From positions 377,696-441,695 of the forward strand of contig NZ_FPBP01000002.1 of the NCBI RefSeq assembly GCF_900116705.1: a DNA stretch of 64,000 nucleotides, in the 5' to 3' direction. Below are positions 21,744 to 29,819 of this stretch, piece by piece (the first letter of the stretch is position 1; each line of letters starts with the position of its first letter). The notes beneath the pieces were generated by a model, which was not told the DNA's origin, did not search any database, and was given only the letters and a program-made list of their open reading frames with translations. The position numbers were made by a program, and so were the translations under genes. Origin of the DNA: Halomonas korlensis (GTDB lineage: Bacteria > Pseudomonadota > Gammaproteobacteria > Pseudomonadales > Halomonadaceae).

Positions 21744-22424
21744 ATGCACACCCTGATGATTGCCGATGATCATCCGCTGTTTCGTGACGCCATCGCCGCG
21801 GTCATCGATGCGGGCCTGCCCGGCAGCCAGTTGCTGCAGGCGGACAGCCTGGCCGGGGCGCTGCGCCAGGCAGAGGGCTGCGAGGCACTCGACCTGTTGC
21901 TGCTGGACCTGGGCCTGCCCGACGCCGAAGGGCTCTCGGGGCTTCAGGCGCTGCGCGAGGCGCTGCCCTGGCTGCCGGTGGCCATCGTCTCGGCGGAGCA
22001 GGAGCGCCACACCGTCCTCGAGGCCATCGACCTGGGCGCCGTGGGCTACATACCCAAATCGACGCCGCGCGAGGCCCTGCTCGCGGCACTTGCCGGCATC
22101 CTCGAGGGCCGCATCTACCTGCCGCCGGATATCATGCGACGCCCGCCGGTCACACGCCGCGCCCCACCGCCCGCTGAGCTATCGCCGCACCTGGCGACCC
22201 TGACCGCCAAGCAACTCGAGGTACTGGCGCGTCTGAGCCGCGGGGCCTCCAACAAGCTCATCGCCCGCGAACTCGATATCGCCGAAACTACGGTGAAGAC
22301 CCATGTCTCGGCGATCCTGCGCAAGCTCGGCGTGACCAGCCGGGTGCAGGCGATTCTCGTCGCCGACCAGGCCGACCTGGCGACTCGCCTGGCGCAACAC
22401 CGCCAGGACCGCCTGGGCGCCTGA
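21744..22424 (+). CDS. LuxR-family response regulator (EraR/ErdR-like)
   Basis: A 226-residue NarL/FixJ-type regulator. The receiver domain (1-120) has the acidic pair IADDH, phospho-acceptor D55 (LLLLDLGLPD) and the lysine in GYIPKST. The LuxR-type helix-turn-helix (about 150-210) reads LTAKQLEVLARLSRGASNK, then IAETTVKTHVSAILRKLGV. Open frame extends upstream to 21612, but the ATG at 21744 follows GAGGGA and begins the receiver fold. It is divergent from exaC and convergent with the nahK-like kinase gene 30 bp away. Its neighbours match the P. aeruginosa PA1975-PA1984 alcohol-oxidation locus, so the nahK-like kinase is a plausible partner and exaC a plausible target. Confidence 0.9.
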   Translation: MHTLMIADDHPLFRDAIAAVIDAGLPGSQLLQADSLAGALRQAEGCEALDLLLLDLGLPDAEGLSGLQALREALPWLPVAIVSAEQERHTVLEAIDLGAVGYIPKSTPREALLAALAGILEGRIYLPPDIMRRPPVTRRAPPPAELSPHLATLTAKQLEVLARLSRGASNKLIARELDIAETTVKTHVSAILRKLGVTSRVQAILVADQADLATRLAQHRQDRLGA

Positions 22425-22454
22425 CCCTGACTTACCTACCCCTTATCCTTGCCC

Positions 22455-23849
22455 TTAGCCTTGCGGGGCCACCAGCGACAGGAGCTGCATCCGCAGCCGC
22501 AGCGGCTTGAGGGGTTTGAGCAGGCAGCTGTAGCCCAGCGCGCGGCTGCGCGCCTTGATCGCCGCTTCGTGGTTGGCGGTAATCACCACCACCGCCAGCC
22601 CGGGATGGCGCTCGCGCAGGCGTGCGGCGACCTCGAGCCCATCGCCATCGGCCTCGCCAAGGTGATAGTCGACCAGCAGCACCTCGGCGGCCTGCGTCCC
22701 GGCCGCTGCCTCCAGGCGTGCCAGCGACGTCGCCGTCTGCACCCAACATCCCCAGCTCGAGAGCAGCGCCGCCATGCCCTCGCAGATGCCCGTGTCGTTG
22801 TCGATCACCCAGACCCGCGTCCCCGCGAGCCGGTCGCCGACACCGGCGGGGGCCGCCGCCAGTGCCGGCCCCGCAGAGGCCGACGCCAGCTGGCCGTAAG
22901 GCACCAGCACCGAGAAGCTGGCCCCCTGACCGAGGCGCGAGACCAGCCGCAAGGGATGGCCGAGCATGCCGGTGATGCGATCGACAATGGCAAGCCCCAG
23001 GCCCAGGCCACGATCCTGGCTATTGCGTGATCCGCCCAGGCGCTGGAACTCCTGGAAGATCGCCTCGTGCTGGGCCTCGGGAATGCCCGGACCGGTATCG
23101 CCAACCACGATCTCCAGCCCCTCGGGACGCCGCCGGCAGCCCAGCAGTATCCGGCCGCGCTCGGTATAGCGGATGGCATTGGTCAGAAAGTTACGCACGA
23201 CCCGCGCCAGCAGCGCCAGGTCCGACTCGATCACCGCACCGCTCGGCACGTAATGCAGCGTGAGCCCCCGAGCCGCGGCCATCTGGCGATACTCCTCGGC
23301 CAGCACGTCGAGCAGCTGCCCGGCGCGAAAGGGTGCCACATCCGGCGCCAGTACCCCGGCATCCAGGCGCGAGATATCCACCAGGGTGCCGAGCAGCGAC
23401 TCCACGTCCTTGAGCGAGCGGCCGATATGCCCCACCAGGCGGTGCGACGGCTCGGGCAGCGCGTGCTCCTCCAGGGCACTGGCGAACAGCCGTGCGGCGT
23501 TGAGCGGTTGTAGAAGGTCGTGGCTGACGGCGGCCAGGAACCGGGTCTTGGAGACATTGGCCGCCTCGGCCTCGGCCTTGGCGGCATGCAGTTCGGCCAG
23601 GGTCTGTTGCAGGGTCTCGGTACGCTCGCGCACCTGCTCGGCGAGCAGTACCGTGTGTTCGAAGGCGCTGTAGGGGGCGCCGCCGGCCATGCCCGCCGAC
23701 TCCACCCGCTCCATCAGTGCCGCGCAGATGCGCCGCAGCCTGGCGTTCTCAACCGCCAGTTCTGCCGGCGACACCTTGTTGGGCGCGTCGCTAGCGCGGG
23801 TGAAATCCAATGGCGACCCCAGTGCAAGCGGGGTTGATGTGCCTGCCAT
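22455..23849 (-). CDS. nahK: Soluble hybrid histidine kinase, NahK/ErcS' type
   Basis: A 464-residue cytosolic kinase with no membrane segment. A coiled coil (about 65-105) leads into HisKA with H110 in AAVSHDLLQPLNAARLF, HATPase_c with the N box around 220-228 (NFLTNAIRY) and G boxes DTGPGIP and GLGLGLAI, then a receiver with D394 (LLVDYHLGEADG). The DLLQPLNAARLF form is typical of NahK/ErcS', the kinase inhibited by NosP in Pseudomonas. An ATG also exists at 23864, but the one at 23849 has GGGGAG at the right spacing. The 5' end overlaps a degenerate copy of the nosP 3' end. The sensory input is presumably protein-mediated, because no complete PAS domain is evident. Confidence 0.88.
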   Translation of the reverse strand: MAGTSTPLALGSPLDFTRASDAPNKVSPAELAVENARLRRICAALMERVESAGMAGGAPYSAFEHTVLLAEQVRERTETLQQTLAELHAAKAEAEAANVSKTRFLAAVSHDLLQPLNAARLFASALEEHALPEPSHRLVGHIGRSLKDVESLLGTLVDISRLDAGVLAPDVAPFRAGQLLDVLAEEYRQMAAARGLTLHYVPSGAVIESDLALLARVVRNFLTNAIRYTERGRILLGCRRRPEGLEIVVGDTGPGIPEAQHEAIFQEFQRLGGSRNSQDRGLGLGLAIVDRITGMLGHPLRLVSRLGQGASFSVLVPYGQLASASAGPALAAAPAGVGDRLAGTRVWVIDNDTGICEGMAALLSSWGCWVQTATSLARLEAAAGTQAAEVLLVDYHLGEADGDGLEVAARLRERHPGLAVVVITANHEAAIKARSRALGYSCLLKPLKPLRLRMQLLSLVAPQG

Positions 23850-23911
23850 GATGCTGCTCCCCATAGCTAGTGAAGCCGATTACCCGCGAGCGGGCCAGCA
23901 GCCGGAAGGCC
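23788..23911 (-). pseudogene. Remnant of the nosP 3' end
   Basis: A 124-bp segment that aligns without gaps to 25321-25444, with about 18 mismatches counted by eye. In the minus frame it reads RLLARSRVIGF, then YGEQHHG, HIN and TGVAIG before a stop at 23791, matching the true NosP C-terminus. It starts 6 bp after the DUF3422 stop, overlaps the start of nahK, and has no upstream nosP coding sequence. It is one of two direct repeats flanking the DUF3422 gene. Confidence 0.85.
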
Positions 23912-23917
23912 CTGCCG

Positions 23918-25150
23918 TCAGTGATTCTTGACGCGCTGGATCCGCCAGGCCAACAGCCCGATGATCCCCAACCCCAGCGGCCCCAGCACGGCGGCGGCGA
24001 CGCTCGGCTCGATCGCCACGCCCAGGGCGTCGAGGCTCTGCAGACCGAGCTTGAACAGGCTGAAGAGGTAGTAGCTGATGACAATGATCGACAGCCCCTC
24101 GACGGCCTTCTGGATCTTCAACTGGCTGCTGGTGCGCTCGTTGAGGCTCTGTAGAATCTCGGAGTTCTGCGCCTCGATCTCCACCTGGGCGCGGGTCCGC
24201 AGCAGGTCGTTGAGCCGCGCCACGCTCTCCGCCAGGCTATCCTGGCGCTGGTCGATCGCAGCACAGAAGTGCACCGTCGGCCGGAAGCGGCGCAGGATGA
24301 AGGTCCCCAGCCGGGGGCGGTCGCCGAGGCGCTCCTCGCGCAGTTCCTCAATGCGATTGAAGACGATCCGTGCGTAGGCCTCGGTAGCGCTGAAGCGCTG
24401 GCGTGAGCGGGCGCCAGAGCGTTCAAGCCGCGCCGAGAGCGCAGAGATGGCCGCCAGTAATGGCCGGGAGCTCTCCTCCTCGTCCTCGGTATTGCGCTCC
24501 GAGAGCTCGCCGAGCTCGAGCTCGTGGTCGCGCAGCTCGAGGCTCATCTCCTTGGCCACCGGCAGCGCCAGCGAGGCCATCATGCGGTAGGTCTCGATCT
24601 CCAGCAGCCGCCGGGTCATGCGCCCCAGGCGAAAGGCGTTGAGGCCACAGTTGACCAGCAGCAGGCGATTGACGCCGGCCGCCGTGAGCCGAAAGTCGCT
24701 CCACACGGTGGCGTCGCCATCGCCCACGCTGGAACCGGCGGGGTCGCGAAAGCCGTAGGCCTCGGCGTCGCCGCCCCAGGAAGCCTCTGTTTCCACCAGG
24801 ATCAGGCTGGCATTGATCAGCGCCCGGCTGTGTTCGGCGGCAATCTCCGCCAGCAGCGGCGGGGGCGACGGCCAGGGCTCGCCATTCGCGGGCTTCGGCA
24901 CCAGCAGCGTCAGGGTGAAGAACTCGGTGTGGCGCTCCCATTTCAGGGTCTGGTCGCCGAGATCGAGGATCTCCTGCGCCGCCTCGATGTCAGGCGTACT
25001 GCCGACCACCTCGGCGAGCCGCCCGAGGATGTCGGCGGCGATGCCGTCGCCGTCGAGGAAGGCGTAGTGGTGGAGGTGCGCCGGCTCCTCAAAGTAGATC
25101 GAGGGCCGGGCGTGGAGTTCGTTGTGCAGTCGGGCGCGTTGTGGGTGCAT
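23918..25150 (-). CDS. DUF3422 family membrane-anchored protein
   Basis: Function unknown. The 410-residue protein starts with the family motif HPQRARLHNELHARPS and contains HYAFLDGDG, FFTLTLLVPKP and, near the end, LNDLLRTRAQVEIEAQN followed by two hydrophobic helices (about 345-395) that should anchor the C-terminus. An upstream TTG-initiated extension to 25210 is possible, but the conserved family start is at the ATG at 25150. The gene lies between nosP and nahK, which are normally adjacent, and is bounded on both sides by copies of the nosP/nahK junction. It therefore looks inserted. Gene symbol and role are not known to me. Confidence 0.85.
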   Translation of the reverse strand: MHPQRARLHNELHARPSIYFEEPAHLHHYAFLDGDGIAADILGRLAEVVGSTPDIEAAQEILDLGDQTLKWERHTEFFTLTLLVPKPANGEPWPSPPPLLAEIAAEHSRALINASLILVETEASWGGDAEAYGFRDPAGSSVGDGDATVWSDFRLTAAGVNRLLLVNCGLNAFRLGRMTRRLLEIETYRMMASLALPVAKEMSLELRDHELELGELSERNTEDEEESSRPLLAAISALSARLERSGARSRQRFSATEAYARIVFNRIEELREERLGDRPRLGTFILRRFRPTVHFCAAIDQRQDSLAESVARLNDLLRTRAQVEIEAQNSEILQSLNERTSSQLKIQKAVEGLSIIVISYYLFSLFKLGLQSLDALGVAIEPSVAAAVLGPLGLGIIGLLAWRIQRVKNH

Positions 25151-25220
25151 GTCGGGGCCAGGCAAGGGGGAAAGTCTCCCGAGACTAGAGGCTGGCCTCG
25201 CCCGGGCCAAGTGCGCCCTG

Positions 25221-25382
25221 TCAACGTGGCGCTACGGCGGCCAGGAACCGGGGCTTGGAGGCATTAACCGCCTCGGCCTCGGCGGCGTGCAGTCCGGGCC
25301 GCGACACGTCGGCGGACGAGTCGCTAGTGCGGGCGAGAGCCAATGGCGACCCCGGTGAAGGTCTGGTTGATGTGCATGCCAT
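25221..25382 (-). pseudogene. Remnant of the nahK 5' end
   Basis: From the ATG at 25382 the minus frame reads MACTSTRPSP, GSPLALARTSD and then LHAAEAEAVNASKPRFLAAV before stopping at 25221. This matches NahK residues 1-20 joined to about 87-107, so roughly 65 codons are deleted and nothing follows the HisKA lead-in. It overlaps the true nosP 3' end by 59 bp, the same overlap nahK has with the nosP remnant, which suggests the ancestral genes overlapped this way. Confidence 0.8.
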
Positions 25383-25444
25383 GGTGCTGCTCCCCGTAGG
25401 TATTGAAGCCAATCACCCGCGAGCGGGCCAGCAGCCGGGAGGCC
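25321..25444. repeat. Right copy of the nosP/nahK junction repeat
   Basis: Direct repeat of 23788-23911, equal in length and about 85% identical by eye count. Here the nosP side is intact and the nahK side is broken; in the left copy it is the reverse. The 1.4 kb between the copies carries only the DUF3422 gene. Confidence 0.85.
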
Positions 25445-26511
25445 GTGTCCACCTGGCCCAGCGCTTCGAGCTCCAGCCGACGCAGGAAGCAGTCGCAGCC
25501 AATGATCAAGCTCGGCTCGCCAAGGCGCTCGGTGAGCCCGGCGAAGACCGCCTCGAGGTCGGCAAGCAACGGGGCCGGCTGCATGGCCGTCAGCACGATG
25601 CCGATTTCCACTGCGCAATAGAAGCTCAGGCTGCCGTCGTCGTTGACGCGCTGGATGGAGCGCAGGTAATGCGCCTCGCCCAGCCGCACCGCCAGCGGGT
25701 GGCGGGCGAACACCATCGCGTCCAGTGCGGCCACCGGCACCCCCACCAGGCGGGCATATTCCTCGGCGGCGGGCAGCGCGTTGAGCTCCAGCACTCGACG
25801 ACGCGCCCGGTCGACACGGGTCACGACCAGCTTCTCCTCGCGGGGGCGAAGATGGTGGGTGGTGAAGACCTCGAAGGGCAACGGCGTATTGATCATCACC
25901 ACTACCGCGGCCTGGCCATGGAAGCGACCCTCGGCATGTACGTGGGTGTGGGCCAGGCGATTGTCGTCCCCGGCCGAGCCGCCAAAGCTGGGAATGCGTC
26001 CCAGGGCCGCATCGAGCGTCGCAAGCACCTGCTCCTCGCTGCTGGACAGGCCATCGAGCAGGGTCAGCGCGAAGCTGTGCTCGGCCAGCGGGGCCACCGC
26101 CCTGTCGCGGCATTCATCGAGCAGGCCGTCGACCAGACGCTGGGCGCGGAGCAGATCGAACCCTTCGAGGTCCTCGACCAACGCGCAGGACACGGCAAAA
26201 TCGCGACGATCCAGGCCAATGGCCACGATGCAGCCCCGCCCGTAGCCTTGCGGGGTGATCTCGCCGGCGGTGGTGCAGCCCGCCACGGGCACTTCAGCAA
26301 ACGCAGCATTGAGCGCCGATGACAGCGCCGGCAGCGCATACTCGGCGCTACAGAAGAACAGCACGAAGCCGAGTGTGTCGTGATGCAGCGCCGCGGCGAG
26401 CTCCTCGGCAGCCGCCCGGGGATCGCGCTGCCGGCTTACCGCGGTGCGAAGCAGAGACGCCTCGGCAGACCACGAAGGCGACTCCGTCACGGCAGCAAGC
26501 GAATCAAGCAT
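25324..26511 (-). CDS. nosP: FIST-domain sensor, NosP-like
   Basis: A 395-residue protein with FIST_N (about 30-220: FVLFFCSAEYALPALSSAL, VAGCTTAGEITPQGYGRG) and FIST_C (about 225-380: VGVPVAALDAMVFARHPLAV, CAVEIGIVL, LIIGCDCFLRRLE, IGFNTYGEQHHGMHINQTF). FIST proteins sense small ligands; NosP of Pseudomonas binds heme and nitric oxide and inhibits the kinase NahK. The nearby NahK-like gene supports that role here, but heme binding cannot be judged from sequence alone. The ATG at 26511 with AGGT upstream is preferred over a GTG at 26568. Its 3' end is duplicated at 23788-23911. Confidence 0.85.
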   Translation of the reverse strand: MLDSLAAVTESPSWSAEASLLRTAVSRQRDPRAAAEELAAALHHDTLGFVLFFCSAEYALPALSSALNAAFAEVPVAGCTTAGEITPQGYGRGCIVAIGLDRRDFAVSCALVEDLEGFDLLRAQRLVDGLLDECRDRAVAPLAEHSFALTLLDGLSSSEEQVLATLDAALGRIPSFGGSAGDDNRLAHTHVHAEGRFHGQAAVVVMINTPLPFEVFTTHHLRPREEKLVVTRVDRARRRVLELNALPAAEEYARLVGVPVAALDAMVFARHPLAVRLGEAHYLRSIQRVNDDGSLSFYCAVEIGIVLTAMQPAPLLADLEAVFAGLTERLGEPSLIIGCDCFLRRLELEALGQVDTASRLLARSRVIGFNTYGEQHHGMHINQTFTGVAIGSRPH

Positions 26512-26748
26512 GGCGGTCAACCTGTCATGAGGGCCCAGCCAGTGTAAGCCGCCTGTCGGCGTGATCACAACGCCGCCGACGAGCCAGCGATTGGGTCTCG
26601 CCGCGCAGGCATGAGTCGAACTGGTACTTTTGAATACTCCGCTCGGAACAGCAAAGAGAACTTAACCTTTATCAACGCTATGAGGTGGGTAAGGCGCTAC
26701 GTTGTGAGGCCAGAATAAAGCAGGCCGTACCACACAGGAGGATTGCTC

Positions 26749-27258
26749 GTGCCACCAAGGATGAATGCTCCCAATACCGTTCGCGCTTATCCCACGGATG
26801 AACAGCTGACGTTCGCCCATGACCTCGAGCGTCGCGAGATGCAGCGCTATCGCGGCCTGGCGCTGAGTTTCCTGCCGACTCGGCCGCATATCAGCCACCT
26901 GATGGCCGCACTCGGCATCCAATGCGAACAGCGTCTTAACGCCCTGGAATCTCTCGCCGAGCGCCTGAACCTGCGTGACTGCCTGCCCGGTGGGCGACCT
27001 CCCTGGCCGCAATTGCGCTTCCGGCTTTCCCAGGCCCAGCCGTTGTATCGTTTCATTACCGACGAGGCCATGGCCTGCCACACCCTGGCCTATGCTCTGG
27101 CCGCCGCCGAACATTCGCGTCAATTAAGCGAACTGCTGGCCCAGTCTTGCGGCACGGCAGATGTTGATACCCTGTTCGGGGACTTCATCGAACAGAAGCA
27201 AAGCGAATGCCATTTGCTGGAAGAGACCCAGGACAAGGCCTACAGGGCCATGGCCTAA
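26749..27258 (+). CDS. Unrecognised helical protein, paralogue A
   Basis: A 169-residue soluble protein I do not recognise. It appears all-helical: helix 1 about 22-38 (LERREMQRYRGLA), helix 2 about 48-70 (HISHLMAALGIQCEQR), helix 3 about 100-130 and helix 4 about 145-165 (IEQKQSECHLLEE). This resembles a ferritin-like bundle, but no complete diiron ExxH pair is visible. Start GTG 26749 has AGGAGG 7 nt upstream. Its first ~47 helical residues are about 79% identical to the protein at 29313-29819, including RYRGLALSFLPTRPHIS; the rest is more divergent, with CEQR, DCLP and ECH conserved. The two genes flank the isocitrate dehydrogenase gene on the opposite strand. Confidence 0.8.
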   Translation: MPPRMNAPNTVRAYPTDEQLTFAHDLERREMQRYRGLALSFLPTRPHISHLMAALGIQCEQRLNALESLAERLNLRDCLPGGRPPWPQLRFRLSQAQPLYRFITDEAMACHTLAYALAAAEHSRQLSELLAQSCGTADVDTLFGDFIEQKQSECHLLEETQDKAYRAMA

Positions 27259-27344
27259 GAATGGCCATGGCCCAGAAAGCCTTACTCTTACCACCACCTC
27301 ACCCCCTTAGCGGATGACGCCGGCGTCCCCAGGATGTAGCGCTG

Positions 27345-29084
27345 TCATATCGAGAGGCGTGTCTCCACGGCCTTCAGGAAGCCCTGCATGTCGACCACCG
27401 TCTCCGCATCCGGGTTGGTGGTCTTGCCCTTGAGGTCGCCGGTGATCACACCATCGTCGACGGTATCGATCAGCGCCGTCTTGAGTCGCTGCGAGTAGTC
27501 GATCAGGGCCTCGTTGCTCTCGCGCTCGCCGAGCGTCTCCAGGGCATTCGCCACGGCATAGATCAGCGCCGAGGAGTTGAAGTGCGCCTCCTGGCCGTCG
27601 CTCTCCAGATACTTCAGGTAAAGATCATGGGCGGTGCCGTGGGGCGCCTCGAAGAGCATGGTGCCGCTCTTGCTCTCGATGATCGAGCTGGCGGTGGCCA
27701 GGCTGCCGCCGAGTGCCGCGGAGATGTCCGAGAAGATGTCGCCGTCGAGATTCTGCGCCGGGTAGAGGGCGTTGCGCGGCGGGTCGGTGATCATCTTGAT
27801 GAGCTGGCTGGAGGGCCGCATGATCATGAACGACGGGGGCGGGGTGTCGGCCTGGGCCAGCTCGCGGCGCACGTCGGTGATCACGGTACTGAATACCTCG
27901 TCGTAATCCATGTACTCGCGCTTGAGGCCGAAGTAGACCTCCTTCTGCTTGCGCGAGGCGTCGCGGAACACCTGGGTGACCCAGTCCTTGATGGCCTCGT
28001 GGTCGTTGGACATCAACAAGATGGGGTCGCCCTGCTTGACGTGGCGGGCGTGCTTCTCGTCGCCGTCGACGATCACCTTGAGGATGCCGTCCTCCGCAGC
28101 GGGGGCGTTGTAGCTGCCGTACTGGTCGCCGCCGCCAGCACTCATCCGCGACAGCGAGACGTGTGACTTGCGCGTGGGAATGCCGTGCACCTTGAGCTGC
28201 TCGACCAGCTTGTAGAGCTTGCGGCCGGTGGTGTTGTCCGGCACGCCCCACAGCGCCCGCTGTGGCGGGTTGGCGACGATGCGCGCGGCCTGGGCATCGA
28301 TCAGCTCGTAGTGGTAGGCAAGCCCCAGTGCCTCGACCTGCGCGCGGTAGTGCTGATCAAAGATCCCCTCGATGGCAGCGCGCATCACGCCATCGTAGCC
28401 GGCAATCACGGTGTCCTTGAGGCCCAGGTAGATGTCGCGCTTCTCGTCGATGGCGCGCTGGAAGAAGCGGTGCGCCCAGGCCTTGATCTCGTCGATGTCG
28501 TTGGTGGCGAGCAACCAGGGGTCGCCCTTCTTGACCTCGCGGCGGTGCAACTCCACCGGATCACCGCTCGAACCGACGAACATCAGCTTGACGATGCCGG
28601 TGGCACGGGAGAGCTCGTTATAGCTGTCCTTGCTGCCGCCGGTCGCCATGGTGTCGACCTCGATGTCACGCCCGACCCACCCCGGCCGATTGAACTGCAG
28701 GTTGCGGAACTGGATGTCCTCACGGGTGATGTTGCCGCCGATGCCCTTGCGAATGGCGCCATTGGGCGACTTGGTGGCCAGCGGGTGCAGCGCGGCGCCG
28801 TCGAGCTCAGGGTGGGCGGCCAGCAGCTCGCCCAGCTGGGCGCGATTGACCGTCATGCCGGCATTCTTCACACCCACGCCAAAGCGCTTGAGCGCCTCGA
28901 TGGCGTCGATCACCGCCTGGCCGTTGGTGACCAGGCGGTTCTCCGCGGTCAGGTCGACCTCCACCAGATCGATGTCCAGCTGGGAGGTCACGAAGGTGTC
29001 GAGGATGCTCTCGAAGGCCACCTGCGCCATCTCGTCGCCGTGCAGGATGACCAGGGGTGATTCCACCTTGATCTTGCGATTCAT
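27345..29084 (-). CDS. NADP-type isocitrate dehydrogenase, enlarged by internal duplication
   Basis: Probable isocitrate dehydrogenase making 2-oxoglutarate. Substrate-binding KSPNGAIRKGIGGNITRE (105-121) resembles SPNGTIRN of eukaryote-type NADP enzymes; the cofactor/metal region NLDGDIFSDISAALGGSLA (445-463) and FEAPHGTAHDLY (478-489) are also present. At 579 residues it is about 170 longer than that class. The excess is explained by a repeat: residues 130-240 and about 297-405 are homologous (VKKGDPWLLATND / VKQGDPILLMSND; IYLGLKD / VYFGLKR), with about 21 of 50 identities in the core. Start 29084 follows AGGAGAGG. The gene lies between two paralogous helical-protein genes. Isopropylmalate or another beta-hydroxy acid as substrate is not excluded. 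Confidence 0.85.
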   Translation of the reverse strand: MNRKIKVESPLVILHGDEMAQVAFESILDTFVTSQLDIDLVEVDLTAENRLVTNGQAVIDAIEALKRFGVGVKNAGMTVNRAQLGELLAAHPELDGAALHPLATKSPNGAIRKGIGGNITREDIQFRNLQFNRPGWVGRDIEVDTMATGGSKDSYNELSRATGIVKLMFVGSSGDPVELHRREVKKGDPWLLATNDIDEIKAWAHRFFQRAIDEKRDIYLGLKDTVIAGYDGVMRAAIEGIFDQHYRAQVEALGLAYHYELIDAQAARIVANPPQRALWGVPDNTTGRKLYKLVEQLKVHGIPTRKSHVSLSRMSAGGGDQYGSYNAPAAEDGILKVIVDGDEKHARHVKQGDPILLMSNDHEAIKDWVTQVFRDASRKQKEVYFGLKREYMDYDEVFSTVITDVRRELAQADTPPPSFMIMRPSSQLIKMITDPPRNALYPAQNLDGDIFSDISAALGGSLATASSIIESKSGTMLFEAPHGTAHDLYLKYLESDGQEAHFNSSALIYAVANALETLGERESNEALIDYSQRLKTALIDTVDDGVITGDLKGKTTNPDAETVVDMQGFLKAVETRLSI

Positions 29085-29312
29085 CGAAGTCCTCTCCTTA
29101 TATCGAGAAAGTGGCGATGGCCACCCGGCCATGTCTGACCCTGCGCCTGCACAACATGAAGAATATGCTCCAGCAGGGTATGAGACCTTCTGCTATTTTC
29201 TGATGTATGGGCATGAGCTTGACTTCCATCAAAGGCCAAGGATGCCACCGTCGCTTATCTTGAGCCGAGGCGCCCATCATAGGCGCGAATAACACTGACA
29301 AGGGAGACGCCC

Positions 29313-29819
29313 GTGCCGACACCCACCGCCGACGAGCCTACCGTTGATCTTCCTGCGGATAAACAATTGATTTACGCTCATAAACTCGAGCACCGCGAGA
29401 TGCTGCGTTATCGCGGTCTTGCCTTGAGCTTTCTCCCCACCAGACCGCACATCAGCCGACTGATGGCCGCGCTGGGAGTGGAATGCGAACAGCGCAGCGT
29501 GGCGCTCGATGAACTGGCCAAATGCCTCGAGATCGGTGATTGTCTGCCCGCCTCACGTCCCACGCGCCTGTGGCTTCCCGGAACACATGTGCACCTGTTT
29601 ATCGTCAACGACGTGCTGGCCCATCGCGCACTGGATTATAGCCTGTCGGCGGCCCATCACTCCTGCCAGATCAGCGCCGTCCTGGCACAGCTCACCCGAA
29701 CGCCTAGCCTCAAGGCGCTGCTTGAGCACTTTGTCGAGCAAAAGCGACACGAGTGTCACCAACTGGAGGAAGCCAAGGCCAATGTCAGTGCCTTCTCCGA
29801 ATGGGCACTATCCGGCTGA
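29313..29819 (+). CDS. Unrecognised helical protein, paralogue B
   Basis: A 168-residue paralogue of the product of 26749-27258. Start GTG 29313 follows AAGGGAG. It has the same helical pattern, with LEHREMLRYRGLALSF in helix 1, RPHISRLMAALGVECEQR in helix 2 and FVEQKRHECHQLEEA in the last helix, and the same CEQR, DCLP and ECH cysteines. The DNA of the shared N-terminal block differs mostly at synonymous positions, which implies selection on the protein. The gene overlaps the convergent pgi stop by 12 bp. No domain name is claimed; a ferritin-like bundle is one possibility. Confidence 0.8.
   Translation: MPTPTADEPTVDLPADKQLIYAHKLEHREMLRYRGLALSFLPTRPHISRLMAALGVECEQRSVALDELAKCLEIGDCLPASRPTRLWLPGTHVHLFIVNDVLAHRALDYSLSAAHHSCQISAVLAQLTRTPSLKALLEHFVEQKRHECHQLEEAKANVSAFSEWALSG

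Noticed and set aside
25151..25210. A TTG-initiated extension of the DUF3422 protein
   Set aside because: The family's conserved start is HP-R--L--ELHARP at the ATG at 25150; the extension adds only low-complexity sequence near the repeat.
27316..27327. GACGCCGGCGTC, a 12-bp GC palindrome downstream of the IDH stop
   Set aside because: No loop and no T-run, so it is not a terminator; palindromes of this length are expected by chance in GC-rich DNA.
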